Shown piece by piece: positions 18,500-25,593 of a stretch of DNA of 64,000 bases. Each line of letters starts with the position of its first letter. The stretch's first letter is position 1. The position numbers and the translations under genes were made by a program. Below the pieces are notes generated by a model. It had not been told where the DNA came from. It ran no database searches and saw only the letters and a list, made by a program, of their open reading frames with translations. Source of the stretch: Labilibacter marinus. GTDB lineage: Bacteria > Bacteroidota > Bacteroidia > Bacteroidales > Marinilabiliaceae. The DNA is taken from the NCBI RefSeq assembly GCF_001659685.2, contig NZ_LXYE02000020.1:186001-250000 (forward strand), in the 5' to 3' direction.

Positions 18500-18958
18500 C
18501 TATTTATTTTTACTTTCTATTTGCGATACAACATGAATTAGATCTATTAGATGAATAAATTCATCTTTTTCTTGAACCGTCCCTTCAAAGGATTCAATCA
18601 GTCCCATATTATTTTGAAAAACAGTAGGTTTAATATTTTCCTCCTGTACCTCAAAAACCTCTTTAACCACATCCACCATTATTCCAAATTGCGATTCTAA
18701 TTTGTCCTCTGGAGATACAATAATTATTGAGGTATCTTTGGTTCGTTCTTGATCATCTAAATCCATAATATTACGCATATCAGCTACTGGAATAATATTA
18801 CCATGCAAGTTTATTACCCCGAGTATATAGCTACGTGTATTTGGCACTTTGGTTATATTTCCTTCGTAAGGTAAGATATTTCTTACTTTAAGACTATCAA
18901 ACGCAAAGGTTTGCTCTCCAAGGCCAAAGGATATTAATGTTTTGAAATTACCCTCCAT
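18500..18958 (-). CDS. cheW: CheW coupling protein (first)
   Basis: A 152-residue CheW. Visible are the opening strand (LISFGLGEQTFAFDSLKV), the conserved GVINLHGNIIPVADMR at about 47-62, and the second barrel with IMVDVVKEVFEV. It bridges CheA (P5 domain) and the receptor hairpin tip. It lies 2 bases after cheA. The conserved hydrophobic and Gly residues are kept, so it should be functional. Confidence 0.93.
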   Translation of the reverse strand: MEGNFKTLISFGLGEQTFAFDSLKVRNILPYEGNITKVPNTRSYILGVINLHGNIIPVADMRNIMDLDDQERTKDTSIIIVSPEDKLESQFGIMVDVVKEVFEVQEENIKPTVFQNNMGLIESFEGTVQEKDEFIHLIDLIHVVSQIESKNK

Positions 18959-18960
18959 AA

Positions 18961-20988
18961 TTATTTGTGTAATTTTTGATTCCCATGAAAATGAACGAGT
19001 CTATTGGTATCAATTACCATTGAAATGGTACCATCCCCCATAATTGAAGCTCCGGAAATAACTTCCTGATCTTTTAGGAGTCTTCCAAATGGTTTAACTA
19101 CCGTTTGATATTCTCCAATTACTTCATCTACCACTAATCCTACTTTTTTATCCTCAAATTTAACAAGGATTATATGCTGCTTGATTTCCTCTAATGGTTC
19201 ATTAAAAATATTCCTTAAATTAATGATAGGGAACTGCTCATTATCGAATGTTATAACATCATTAAATATATTTTTTCGGTCTTCAATTTCCAGTGGAAAT
19301 ATTTTTTCTATAGCAGAAATTGGAATCACATATTGCGAACCAGAAACAGTAACCAATAAACCATCTATAATCGATAAGGTTAAAGGTAGTTCCATAGTAA
19401 CAGTGGTTCCCTTATCTATTTCTGAATCAATAGAAACCTCACCTCGGATTTCGCCAATTTTTCGTTTAACAACATCCATTCCCACTCCTCTACCTGATAA
19501 ATCGGAAACATTATCTTTTGTAGAGAAACCGCTCATAAATACCAAGTCAAGAATTTCCTTCTTAGTTAATTCTACTCCCTCGTCAACTAGGCCTTTACTA
19601 ATCGCTTTTTTAAGAATAAAATCGGGGTCAATTCCCTTACCATCATCAATAATTTTAATGATAACACTGGCTCCTTCGTAATAAGCTTTAAAGATGATAG
19701 TACCTTTAGGATTCTTTCCTTTTTTAATACGATCATCAGGCATCTCAATGGCATGATCCACACAATTACGAATCATATGTAATAAAGGATCGGTTAAATG
19801 CTCAATAATATTCTTATCAAGTTCAATATCTCCACCTTCAATAATAAAGTCAATATCTTTATTTAATTCTTTAGAAAGATCCCTTACCAATCTTTGAAAA
19901 CGCATCAGATCGTTTTGGATTGGAATAAGGCTTATTTCAAAGGCATTATCACGCAGTTGACGTGTTAATTTTTGAATACTTTCTGATAAAGCTAAAACTT
20001 TCGGTTCCCCACTATTTTCAGCATATAAATTTAATTGCGCTTGAATGGTAACTAATTCACTCACCAAGTTAACTAGTTCATCAATTTTTGTTGAAGCAAC
20101 TCTAATACTTGAAATCTTATGTTCCTTGAGTTGTGTTTTCTTCTTTTCTACAACTTTCTTTTCAGCACCCGACCAGGCAACTCCTTTAAGTAGTTCAGCT
20201 GTTAGCTTTTCTTCTCCATTTTTACACTTATCAAAAAGTGCGTCAAACAATGGGTTATCAATAATATTCCCACTAAAAATTTCTGTGATATCTAAATCAC
20301 ATTCATCTTCAACAAAAATAAATACATCCTGAATTTCATTTAACGGTTCTGTTGTGTTTAACACAATATCCCAAGTAACAAAACACTCATGTGGGTTTAA
20401 CACACTTAATTCAGGTACTTTATCCTTATTTCCTAAAACAATGGCTTTACCTAGCGCATGTAAATCATCTAAAAGAAACAAAGGGTTTGTTCCGTTCTGA
20501 AGAATATTTGTATGAGGCCTAAAACTAATTAGATAAGTCTTAGAATCGTCCTGTTCTACTTTTACTTCTGTAACAGAACTAGGTTGATCTTCTTTTTTTG
20601 CCTCTTGTTTTTCAGAAACAAGACTTTGTATCTTTTGAGTAAATTCTGCTAATTCTTTCTTTTCAGCTTCATCCGTTAAATCTCCAACTTCTAAAAAATG
20701 CTTAATTTGATCGATGGCATTGAATGTAACTGAGATTATTTCATCCGAGATTACCAGTTTTCCATTTCTAACCCAATCAAAAACAGTTTCTAAATGATGT
20801 GTAAACTCACTTAAGTCGTTAAAACCAAACATAGCCCCTCCTCCTTTTAGAGAGTGCATGGCCCTAAAAATACGTTCGATAATTTCCTTATCAGACCTAT
20901 CATTTTCAAGGAGCAGTAAAGCTTCTTCTAAGTCGTGTACATTGTCGAGGGATTCTTCGACAAATTTGGCTCTAAACTTATCAATCAT
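18961..20988 (-). CDS. cheA: CheA chemotaxis histidine kinase
   Basis: A 675-residue CheA. The P1 Hpt domain (1-105) has phospho-His45 in MHSLKGGG. A linker and P2-like part span about 140-265, and P3 dimerisation helices about 290-350. The P4 ATPase has HMIRNCVDHAIE, DDGKGID and GRGVGMDV. The CheW-like P5 domain (about 540-670) ends the protein. It autophosphorylates in response to receptors and passes phosphate to CheY and CheB. Its start overlaps the Hpt-protein gene by 8 bases, so translation is coupled. All kinase motifs are complete. Confidence 0.97.
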   Translation of the reverse strand: MIDKFRAKFVEESLDNVHDLEEALLLLENDRSDKEIIERIFRAMHSLKGGGAMFGFNDLSEFTHHLETVFDWVRNGKLVISDEIISVTFNAIDQIKHFLEVGDLTDEAEKKELAEFTQKIQSLVSEKQEAKKEDQPSSVTEVKVEQDDSKTYLISFRPHTNILQNGTNPLFLLDDLHALGKAIVLGNKDKVPELSVLNPHECFVTWDIVLNTTEPLNEIQDVFIFVEDECDLDITEIFSGNIIDNPLFDALFDKCKNGEEKLTAELLKGVAWSGAEKKVVEKKKTQLKEHKISSIRVASTKIDELVNLVSELVTIQAQLNLYAENSGEPKVLALSESIQKLTRQLRDNAFEISLIPIQNDLMRFQRLVRDLSKELNKDIDFIIEGGDIELDKNIIEHLTDPLLHMIRNCVDHAIEMPDDRIKKGKNPKGTIIFKAYYEGASVIIKIIDDGKGIDPDFILKKAISKGLVDEGVELTKKEILDLVFMSGFSTKDNVSDLSGRGVGMDVVKRKIGEIRGEVSIDSEIDKGTTVTMELPLTLSIIDGLLVTVSGSQYVIPISAIEKIFPLEIEDRKNIFNDVITFDNEQFPIINLRNIFNEPLEEIKQHIILVKFEDKKVGLVVDEVIGEYQTVVKPFGRLLKDQEVISGASIMGDGTISMVIDTNRLVHFHGNQKLHK

Positions 20989-21373
20989 GTGCTTGATTTA
21001 AGGATATAAGAGAGTCAAAAAAACGCAAAGATTTACTAACGTCTTCTGAATCAAATTCAAATTGTTGACTTATACCTAATTCTGATTTTAAAACAGGAAT
21101 AAGCTTAATTGTGTTTGATAATATTTCATTCGAAAAAGAAAGATCACCTTGACGAATAGCACCATAAACGCGTTCTATAGAAAATGCTATCTTATCCATG
21201 CCATTTATACCAAGCATAGGTGCTGTACCTTTAATTTTATGTACCGCTGTAAACACTTTTTCTACGATACAATCTGATGCATCTCCAAGTCTATCAACCC
21301 CTAAATCTAATTCAATCGAATTTAAGTCGTTTAGGGTATCATTGATAAATCCTTCTTTAATTTTGTTTATCAT
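20981..21373 (-). CDS. Histidine phosphotransfer (Hpt) domain protein
   Basis: A 130-residue single Hpt domain. Phosphoacceptor His45 is in AVHKIKGTAPMLG, the normal HxxKG motif. The start is taken as the ATG at 21373 because it overlaps the cheY stop in an ATGA arrangement. A longer frame reaching 21433 would lie inside cheY and adds no family-like sequence. It can shuttle phosphate between CheA and receiver domains or compete with CheA-P1. It lies between cheY and cheA and overlaps both, so the three are made together. A separate Hpt beside cheA is unusual for simple chemotaxis and points to a phosphorelay. Confidence 0.88.
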   Translation of the reverse strand: MINKIKEGFINDTLNDLNSIELDLGVDRLGDASDCIVEKVFTAVHKIKGTAPMLGINGMDKIAFSIERVYGAIRQGDLSFSNEILSNTIKLIPVLKSELGISQQFEFDSEDVSKSLRFFDSLISLNQAHD

Positions 21374-21735
21374 CTTAATACTCTTGATATAGCACTTAAT
21401 AATTTTGCTGGCACAAATGGTTTTATAATCCAACCTGTAGCTCCAGCTTGTTTAGCTTCCATTTTTTTAGCCGCCTGCGATTCCGTAGTTAAAAATAGAA
21501 TTGGAATATGCTTATAAGCATCAATTTCTCTTACCTTACGTATCAACCCTAAACCATCTAGGTTAGGCATATGAAGGTCAGTAATAATAATATCGATATT
21601 TCTTCCATCAAGAAATTGAAGAGCATCTTCTCCATCAATTCCAACCAATACGTCATACCCTTCGTTTTCTAGGGTAAAATTTACTACTTCTCTTATACTT
21701 TCGGAATCGTCAACAATAAGAACTGTCTTAGCCAT
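21370..21735 (-). CDS. cheY: CheY-type single-domain response regulator
   Basis: A 121-residue receiver with the acidic pair in IVDDS, phosphoacceptor Asp53 in IITDLHMPNLDG, a Thr at LTTES and Lys in WIIKPF. It has no output domain. In flagellated bacteria CheY binds the motor. No flagellar gene is seen here, so it must act on another partner, or serve as a phosphate sink. It follows the STAS gene by 18 bases and overlaps the Hpt gene. Confidence 0.94.
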   Translation of the reverse strand: MAKTVLIVDDSESIREVVNFTLENEGYDVLVGIDGEDALQFLDGRNIDIIITDLHMPNLDGLGLIRKVREIDAYKHIPILFLTTESQAAKKMEAKQAGATGWIIKPFVPAKLLSAISRVLR

Positions 21736-21753
21736 AATTAGTTATAATTTATT

Positions 21754-22065
21754 CTATAGTTTAAATAGGTCGTTAAAACCTGCATTTGCAACTAAAGCGA
21801 ACATATCTTCATTTAATGTTCCCTCCATATTAAAATTTAATCCATTGTTTATATAGGTAGCTTCAATAGCAACTATTACTTGTATAAAAGTAATATCTAT
21901 ACCAGAAGGATTAGTAACATTAATATTTATGTGTTTAGAAAGATCAATTACCTCGATAAGTTGCTCTTTTATTAAATCTATATGATTAATAATTAACTCA
22001 CCCGAAATAATTAAACTTTGAGAATCACTTGTGCGATTAATATCAATTGAAAATGGGTTATCCAT
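21754..22065 (-). CDS. STAS-domain protein
   Basis: A 103-residue STAS domain of the anti-sigma-antagonist/MlaB type. It has an opening strand with SLIISGELI, then a helix, then NVTNPSGIDITFIQVIV, where the usual ID-S-S-G-L switch reads D-I-T-F-I. The first Ser is replaced by Ile and only Thr remains, so phosphorylation, if any, would be on that Thr. STAS proteins beside chemosensory genes occur in several non-flagellar systems. It lies between the chemoreceptor gene (24 bases) and cheY (18 bases). Its kinase partner could be SiaB, the Asn57 ATPase, or the anti-sigma-type ATPase at 54642, all of which is inference. Confidence 0.8.
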   Translation of the reverse strand: MDNPFSIDINRTSDSQSLIISGELIINHIDLIKEQLIEVIDLSKHININVTNPSGIDITFIQVIVAIEATYINNGLNFNMEGTLNEDMFALVANAGFNDLFKL

Positions 22066-22089
22066 ATTTTGCAGGTTTCAATTAGGGAT

Positions 22090-23799
22090 TTAAAATTTTT
22101 CGTAATTATCTAAATCCATCTCTCTTTCGAGATTTATTAAATTTCCTTTTTCTGACACGTTAGTTTTAGCAGGGGCTTTTTCTGTTCTATCTTCTTTAAC
22201 ATCAATACCAGCTTTCTTTTCTTCGTCGACCTTTTCTGCTTTTTTAGCAACTATTTCATCCTGATCTCCAATTTTAAAGAAACTAACTGCTTCTTTTAAA
22301 CCATCAGCAAGTACAGATAGTTGCTCAGCACTTTGTGTTAATTCATCAGATGAAGAAGCATTTTCCTGCGTAATTAAATTAAGCTGTTGCATAGCCATAT
22401 TAATTTGCTCTGCTCCAGTTTTTTGCTCCAAACTAGCTGCCGATATTTCTTTAATCAATTGCGTAGTCTTTTCAATATCTGGTACTAAAAGTCTAGATTT
22501 TTCTCCAGCTTCTTGAGAAACTTTCAATCCACCATTTACTAAGCCATGAATTTCATCCGCTGCTACTTTACTTCGTTCCGCTAATTTACGGACCTCAGCA
22601 GCAACAACAGAAAAACCACGACCGTGTTCACCTGCTCTTGCAGCCTCAACCGCTGCATTTAAAGCTAATATATTTGTTTGAAATGCAATATCTCCAATAA
22701 TGGTTATTTTTTCAGCTACACCTTTCATTGAATCGGCAGCTTCTGATGATAGTTTATCTGCCACATTTACATCTTTAGCTGTTTCAACTGTAATCTTTTC
22801 TGTTTGAACAGCATTATCTGTATTTTGATCGATATTAGCTACCATTTCTTCAATAGAAGTAGACACTTCTTCAGCTGAAGCTGCCTGATCGGCAGAACCT
22901 TTGGATAATTGCATCGAACTATCTTTTACACTTTTGCCACTTGATACAAGATCGTTGGCATTATCCTTAATAGATACAACAATGTTTTTGATATTTAAAG
23001 CCATTGCTTTTAAAGCATCGGCTAGTTGCCCAATTTCATCCGTCTGATTAATCTCTAGTTCTACAGTTAAATCACCTTCTCCTATAGCTTGAGCGAAACT
23101 AACACCTTTGATTAATGGTTTAACAATGCTTGAATATAATATATACGCAATTGCTGCTGAAACGATGATCAATAATATCATCATGAAAATAACAACACGA
23201 TTAAATCCAGCAAATGATTCATCCATCTCGTTTAACGCATCTCCATTTTGTTTGCTAAACTTATCAACAAAGACAGTTAGTTCATTAACTATTTCATTAC
23301 TTAAAGTTAATATTTCTCCATCTTCCTGAACCATAGGCTCCACTTCGAAAATAACCATAACATCATCATAAGACTCAAACGAGTTTAAACTTGACATTAC
23401 GTATTGATGTTTGGTAAACAGAGAATCAACTTTATGAACAATTGCATCAAACGCTACTTTATCGTCCTCATTTGCCCAACCTTTTTTGTATTTATTAATG
23501 TTTTCAATTAAGGCAGGATAATCTTCTGAATGAAGCTTTTGTAAAACAACTTTATCTGCAGTACCTGGTTGTCTATCAATAAAAACCCAACTTTTAATTA
23601 AAGCCTTAGAGCTAATAACCATATCCTTAAAAGACTGAATATTACTCTCAGATGGGCCATATACTTGTGTAATATTTTCACTTAATTTTCGACTTTCATT
23701 TAAAGTAACAGAAGTCAAAACACCGTTAATAATAATTGCCAAAAGAATTAAACTAAAACCAGCAATTAGTTTTTGGGCAATATTTAATTTTAATTTCAT
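22090..23799 (-). CDS. Methyl-accepting chemotaxis protein with four-helix-type input
   Basis: A 569-residue chemoreceptor with TM1 at about 9-32, a periplasmic helical domain of about 170 residues (four-helix-bundle-like, no PAS or CACHE motif seen) and TM2 at about 203-227. HAMP follows to about 280, then a cytoplasmic coiled coil whose hairpin tip reads [21 protein letters not shown] flexible, charged tail ends in NYEKF, similar to the NWETF tether that binds CheR/CheB in enteric receptors. It lies 7 bases after the YfiR-like gene. It is the only MCP in the window and probably feeds this CheA. Confidence 0.95.
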   Translation of the reverse strand: MKLKLNIAQKLIAGFSLILLAIIINGVLTSVTLNESRKLSENITQVYGPSESNIQSFKDMVISSKALIKSWVFIDRQPGTADKVVLQKLHSEDYPALIENINKYKKGWANEDDKVAFDAIVHKVDSLFTKHQYVMSSLNSFESYDDVMVIFEVEPMVQEDGEILTLSNEIVNELTVFVDKFSKQNGDALNEMDESFAGFNRVVIFMMILLIIVSAAIAYILYSSIVKPLIKGVSFAQAIGEGDLTVELEINQTDEIGQLADALKAMALNIKNIVVSIKDNANDLVSSGKSVKDSSMQLSKGSADQAASAEEVSTSIEEMVANIDQNTDNAVQTEKITVETAKDVNVADKLSSEAADSMKGVAEKITIIGDIAFQTNILALNAAVEAARAGEHGRGFSVVAAEVRKLAERSKVAADEIHGLVNGGLKVSQEAGEKSRLLVPDIEKTTQLIKEISAASLEQKTGAEQINMAMQQLNLITQENASSSDELTQSAEQLSVLADGLKEAVSFFKIGDQDEIVAKKAEKVDEEKKAGIDVKEDRTEKAPAKTNVSEKGNLINLEREMDLDNYEKF

Positions 23800-23805
23800 T
23801 TAATA

Positions 23806-24318
23806 CTACTTTTTAATGGCAGCAGCCATGTTAGATAACTTTGAACTAATACTAAGTCCTAAATTTTGAGCATTACTATTATGTATCTCAAATTTTAAAT
23901 TATTTTCTCGAACTACAAAATTTATTACCGCTCCATGTTTAGTAGCCCCTTCTGTTTCAGTAATAAGTAAGGAACTTTTTCCTATTTTTCCTAATAAATT
24001 TTCAGATTGTCTTGAAAAATTAACACTACCTGAAACATAAAGAACTTGGCAATCTGTAACCTCATCTACAGACTTAAACTGCTTTATAACTACATTCTGG
24101 TAACCAAATTTTTTACCTCCAGATTGTTTAGTTAACCAATCGGCAATTTTTGGATTTTTTAAAACACCAATAACAAAGTCACCTTGCTTTGCATCTTCTG
24201 GCCAACCTATATAACGAATAAAATTTAAGGTGAAAACAGATTTATATTTCTCTACTTGACTAAAACCTAATTTAGGTATAAACAAGAGAAAAACTAAAAT
24301 TAATAATATTTTTCTCAT
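23806..24318 (-). CDS. YfiR-like periplasmic protein (DUF4154)
   Basis: A 170-residue secreted protein of the YfiR/DUF4154 family. It has a signal peptide (residues 1-20, ending FSQ), then VEKYKSVFTLNFIRYIGWP, a family signature, then the CQVLYVSG and LLITE stretches and the GAVINFV core. The ATG at 24318 is preferred over the one at 24330 because a GGAG motif sits a few bases upstream and the signal peptide starts directly there. In Pseudomonas, YfiR holds the diguanylate cyclase YfiN inactive from the periplasm. Here the next gene is a chemoreceptor, so it could be the periplasmic partner of its input domain. It is the first gene of the minus-strand cluster. Confidence 0.85.
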   Translation of the reverse strand: MRKILLILVFLLFIPKLGFSQVEKYKSVFTLNFIRYIGWPEDAKQGDFVIGVLKNPKIADWLTKQSGGKKFGYQNVVIKQFKSVDEVTDCQVLYVSGSVNFSRQSENLLGKIGKSSLLITETEGATKHGAVINFVVRENNLKFEIHNSNAQNLGLSISSKLSNMAAAIKK

Positions 24319-24495
24319 AACACACTCCATTAAATTATTTGTTTTCCTGCACTCTGTTACGGTCTATGCATAAAATAGGTTACTTTTTTTGTTCATAAAA
24401 TGTTAATAAAAGAACATTGCTTAAAAAATGTCGAACAGTAATACATGGTAAACCAATAAAACCAATAAATTTGCCCCAAATTAATTTGATAATAA

Positions 24496-25536
24496 ATGAG
24501 GGTTGTAAAACAGGCAAGTGCTAGAGGTGATAAATCGTTTGAAAATAAAATAAAAGACACGTTAGAATCCCTTATAAAGCAATATAAAGAATACAATTTA
24601 GCTAAACTAGATATTTTCGTAGATAACGCTATTTGTAAGGAAAATAAGCAAATAGGATTAAGTATATCTTCTATAATTAAAGATCTTTTTAAATCCAATA
24701 GCCCAGCCTTTATTGTTCATACTCTAGATATTTGTGATAACTCAGATATTTATATTTGCGCACAAATATTTGAAAAGTCAGAATCAGAAATTCAGTATAA
24801 AACAATTTTAAAACATCCTTACGTTGTTATTAAAAGCAATAATAGCACCGAAGTTTTATCTGGAAGCATAAGATTTCAAGAAGATTCATTATTATTCTCA
24901 GCACAACGCTGTTTTGATTTTGCGGAACAGATTTTGATGGCAGAGGATATGAATTTTGGAAACATTTATAAACTATGTAATTATATTCCAGACATTAATG
25001 GTTCATCAAATTATGAAAATACACAAAGGGGTAACCTTCATATTTTTAATGAAATAAAAGGTTTTTTCTTTGAGGAAAATTTATTTACTCATGGAAAGCC
25101 AATAATTTCTAACAGAGATAACTCTGCTGGTAGCTTAGTAATTGATTTCAATGCTATTATTCAAAATAATGAAAGCACAGACTTATCGATAGAGCAGAAT
25201 GCAAAAATTAATTCTGATATCATAAATTGTAAATCTGTTGGTAATGTGAGTAATAATTATTGGTTCTCTTCAAATAAGGATTTTGAAATAAAATCTGATG
25301 ATATAGAACAACAGACCATTGAAATAATTAAAGCTATTACATCGCTACAAAATAATATTAAAGGAGAATCAGCAGCACTAAAATTTATTAATGTTAATAT
25401 TAAAAATAAAGATGATTTTAAATGTGTGAATGAAATTATAACAGGAATTTTTCCTGATACTCCGATAATAATATATACATCGGATGATTTTAAAAATAAT
25501 CTTCTTATAGAAATTGAAGGTTTAATTTCATGTTAA
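24496..25536 (+). CDS. RidA-fold, FkbO/Hyg5 chorismatase-like protein (tentative)
   Basis: A 346-residue protein that I recognise only partly. The stretch AEDMNFGNIYKLCNYIPDI (about 150-168), followed by the IFNEIKGFFFEENLF segment and a C-terminal half with repeated hydrophobic strands, resembles a Bacteroidetes family related to FkbO/Hyg5 chorismatases of the RidA/YjgF superfamily. Several positions usually seen as Trp or Arg in that family appear changed, and a poorly conserved Ser/Asn-rich middle region (200-240) follows. It may have drifted in activity. It begins a plus-strand run with an RND exporter and a polyprenyl synthase. A TAAATTTG element at 24466-24473 could be its -7 promoter box. 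Confidence 0.45.
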   Translation: MRVVKQASARGDKSFENKIKDTLESLIKQYKEYNLAKLDIFVDNAICKENKQIGLSISSIIKDLFKSNSPAFIVHTLDICDNSDIYICAQIFEKSESEIQYKTILKHPYVVIKSNNSTEVLSGSIRFQEDSLLFSAQRCFDFAEQILMAEDMNFGNIYKLCNYIPDINGSSNYENTQRGNLHIFNEIKGFFFEENLFTHGKPIISNRDNSAGSLVIDFNAIIQNNESTDLSIEQNAKINSDIINCKSVGNVSNNYWFSSNKDFEIKSDDIEQQTIEIIKAITSLQNNIKGESAALKFINVNIKNKDDFKCVNEIITGIFPDTPIIIYTSDDFKNNLLIEIEGLISC

Positions 25537-25593
25537 TAAAAAAATAGAATATAGTAAATATCTACTTATTCATTAAATACTTTTTAAAATAAA

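Noticed and set aside
19181-19681. Open frame of 166 codons on the plus strand inside cheA
   Set aside because: It is antisense to a clearly real cheA and has low-complexity Ser/Ile/Leu content with no family motif.
21374-21433. Extended start of the Hpt gene
   Set aside because: The extra 20 codons lie inside cheY, and the ATGA overlap at 21370-21373 gives a better start.
24393-24698. Open frame of 101 codons on the minus strand over the start of the RidA-like gene
   Set aside because: Ile/Leu/Phe-rich translation of AT-rich DNA, overlapping a better gene and covering the probable promoter region.
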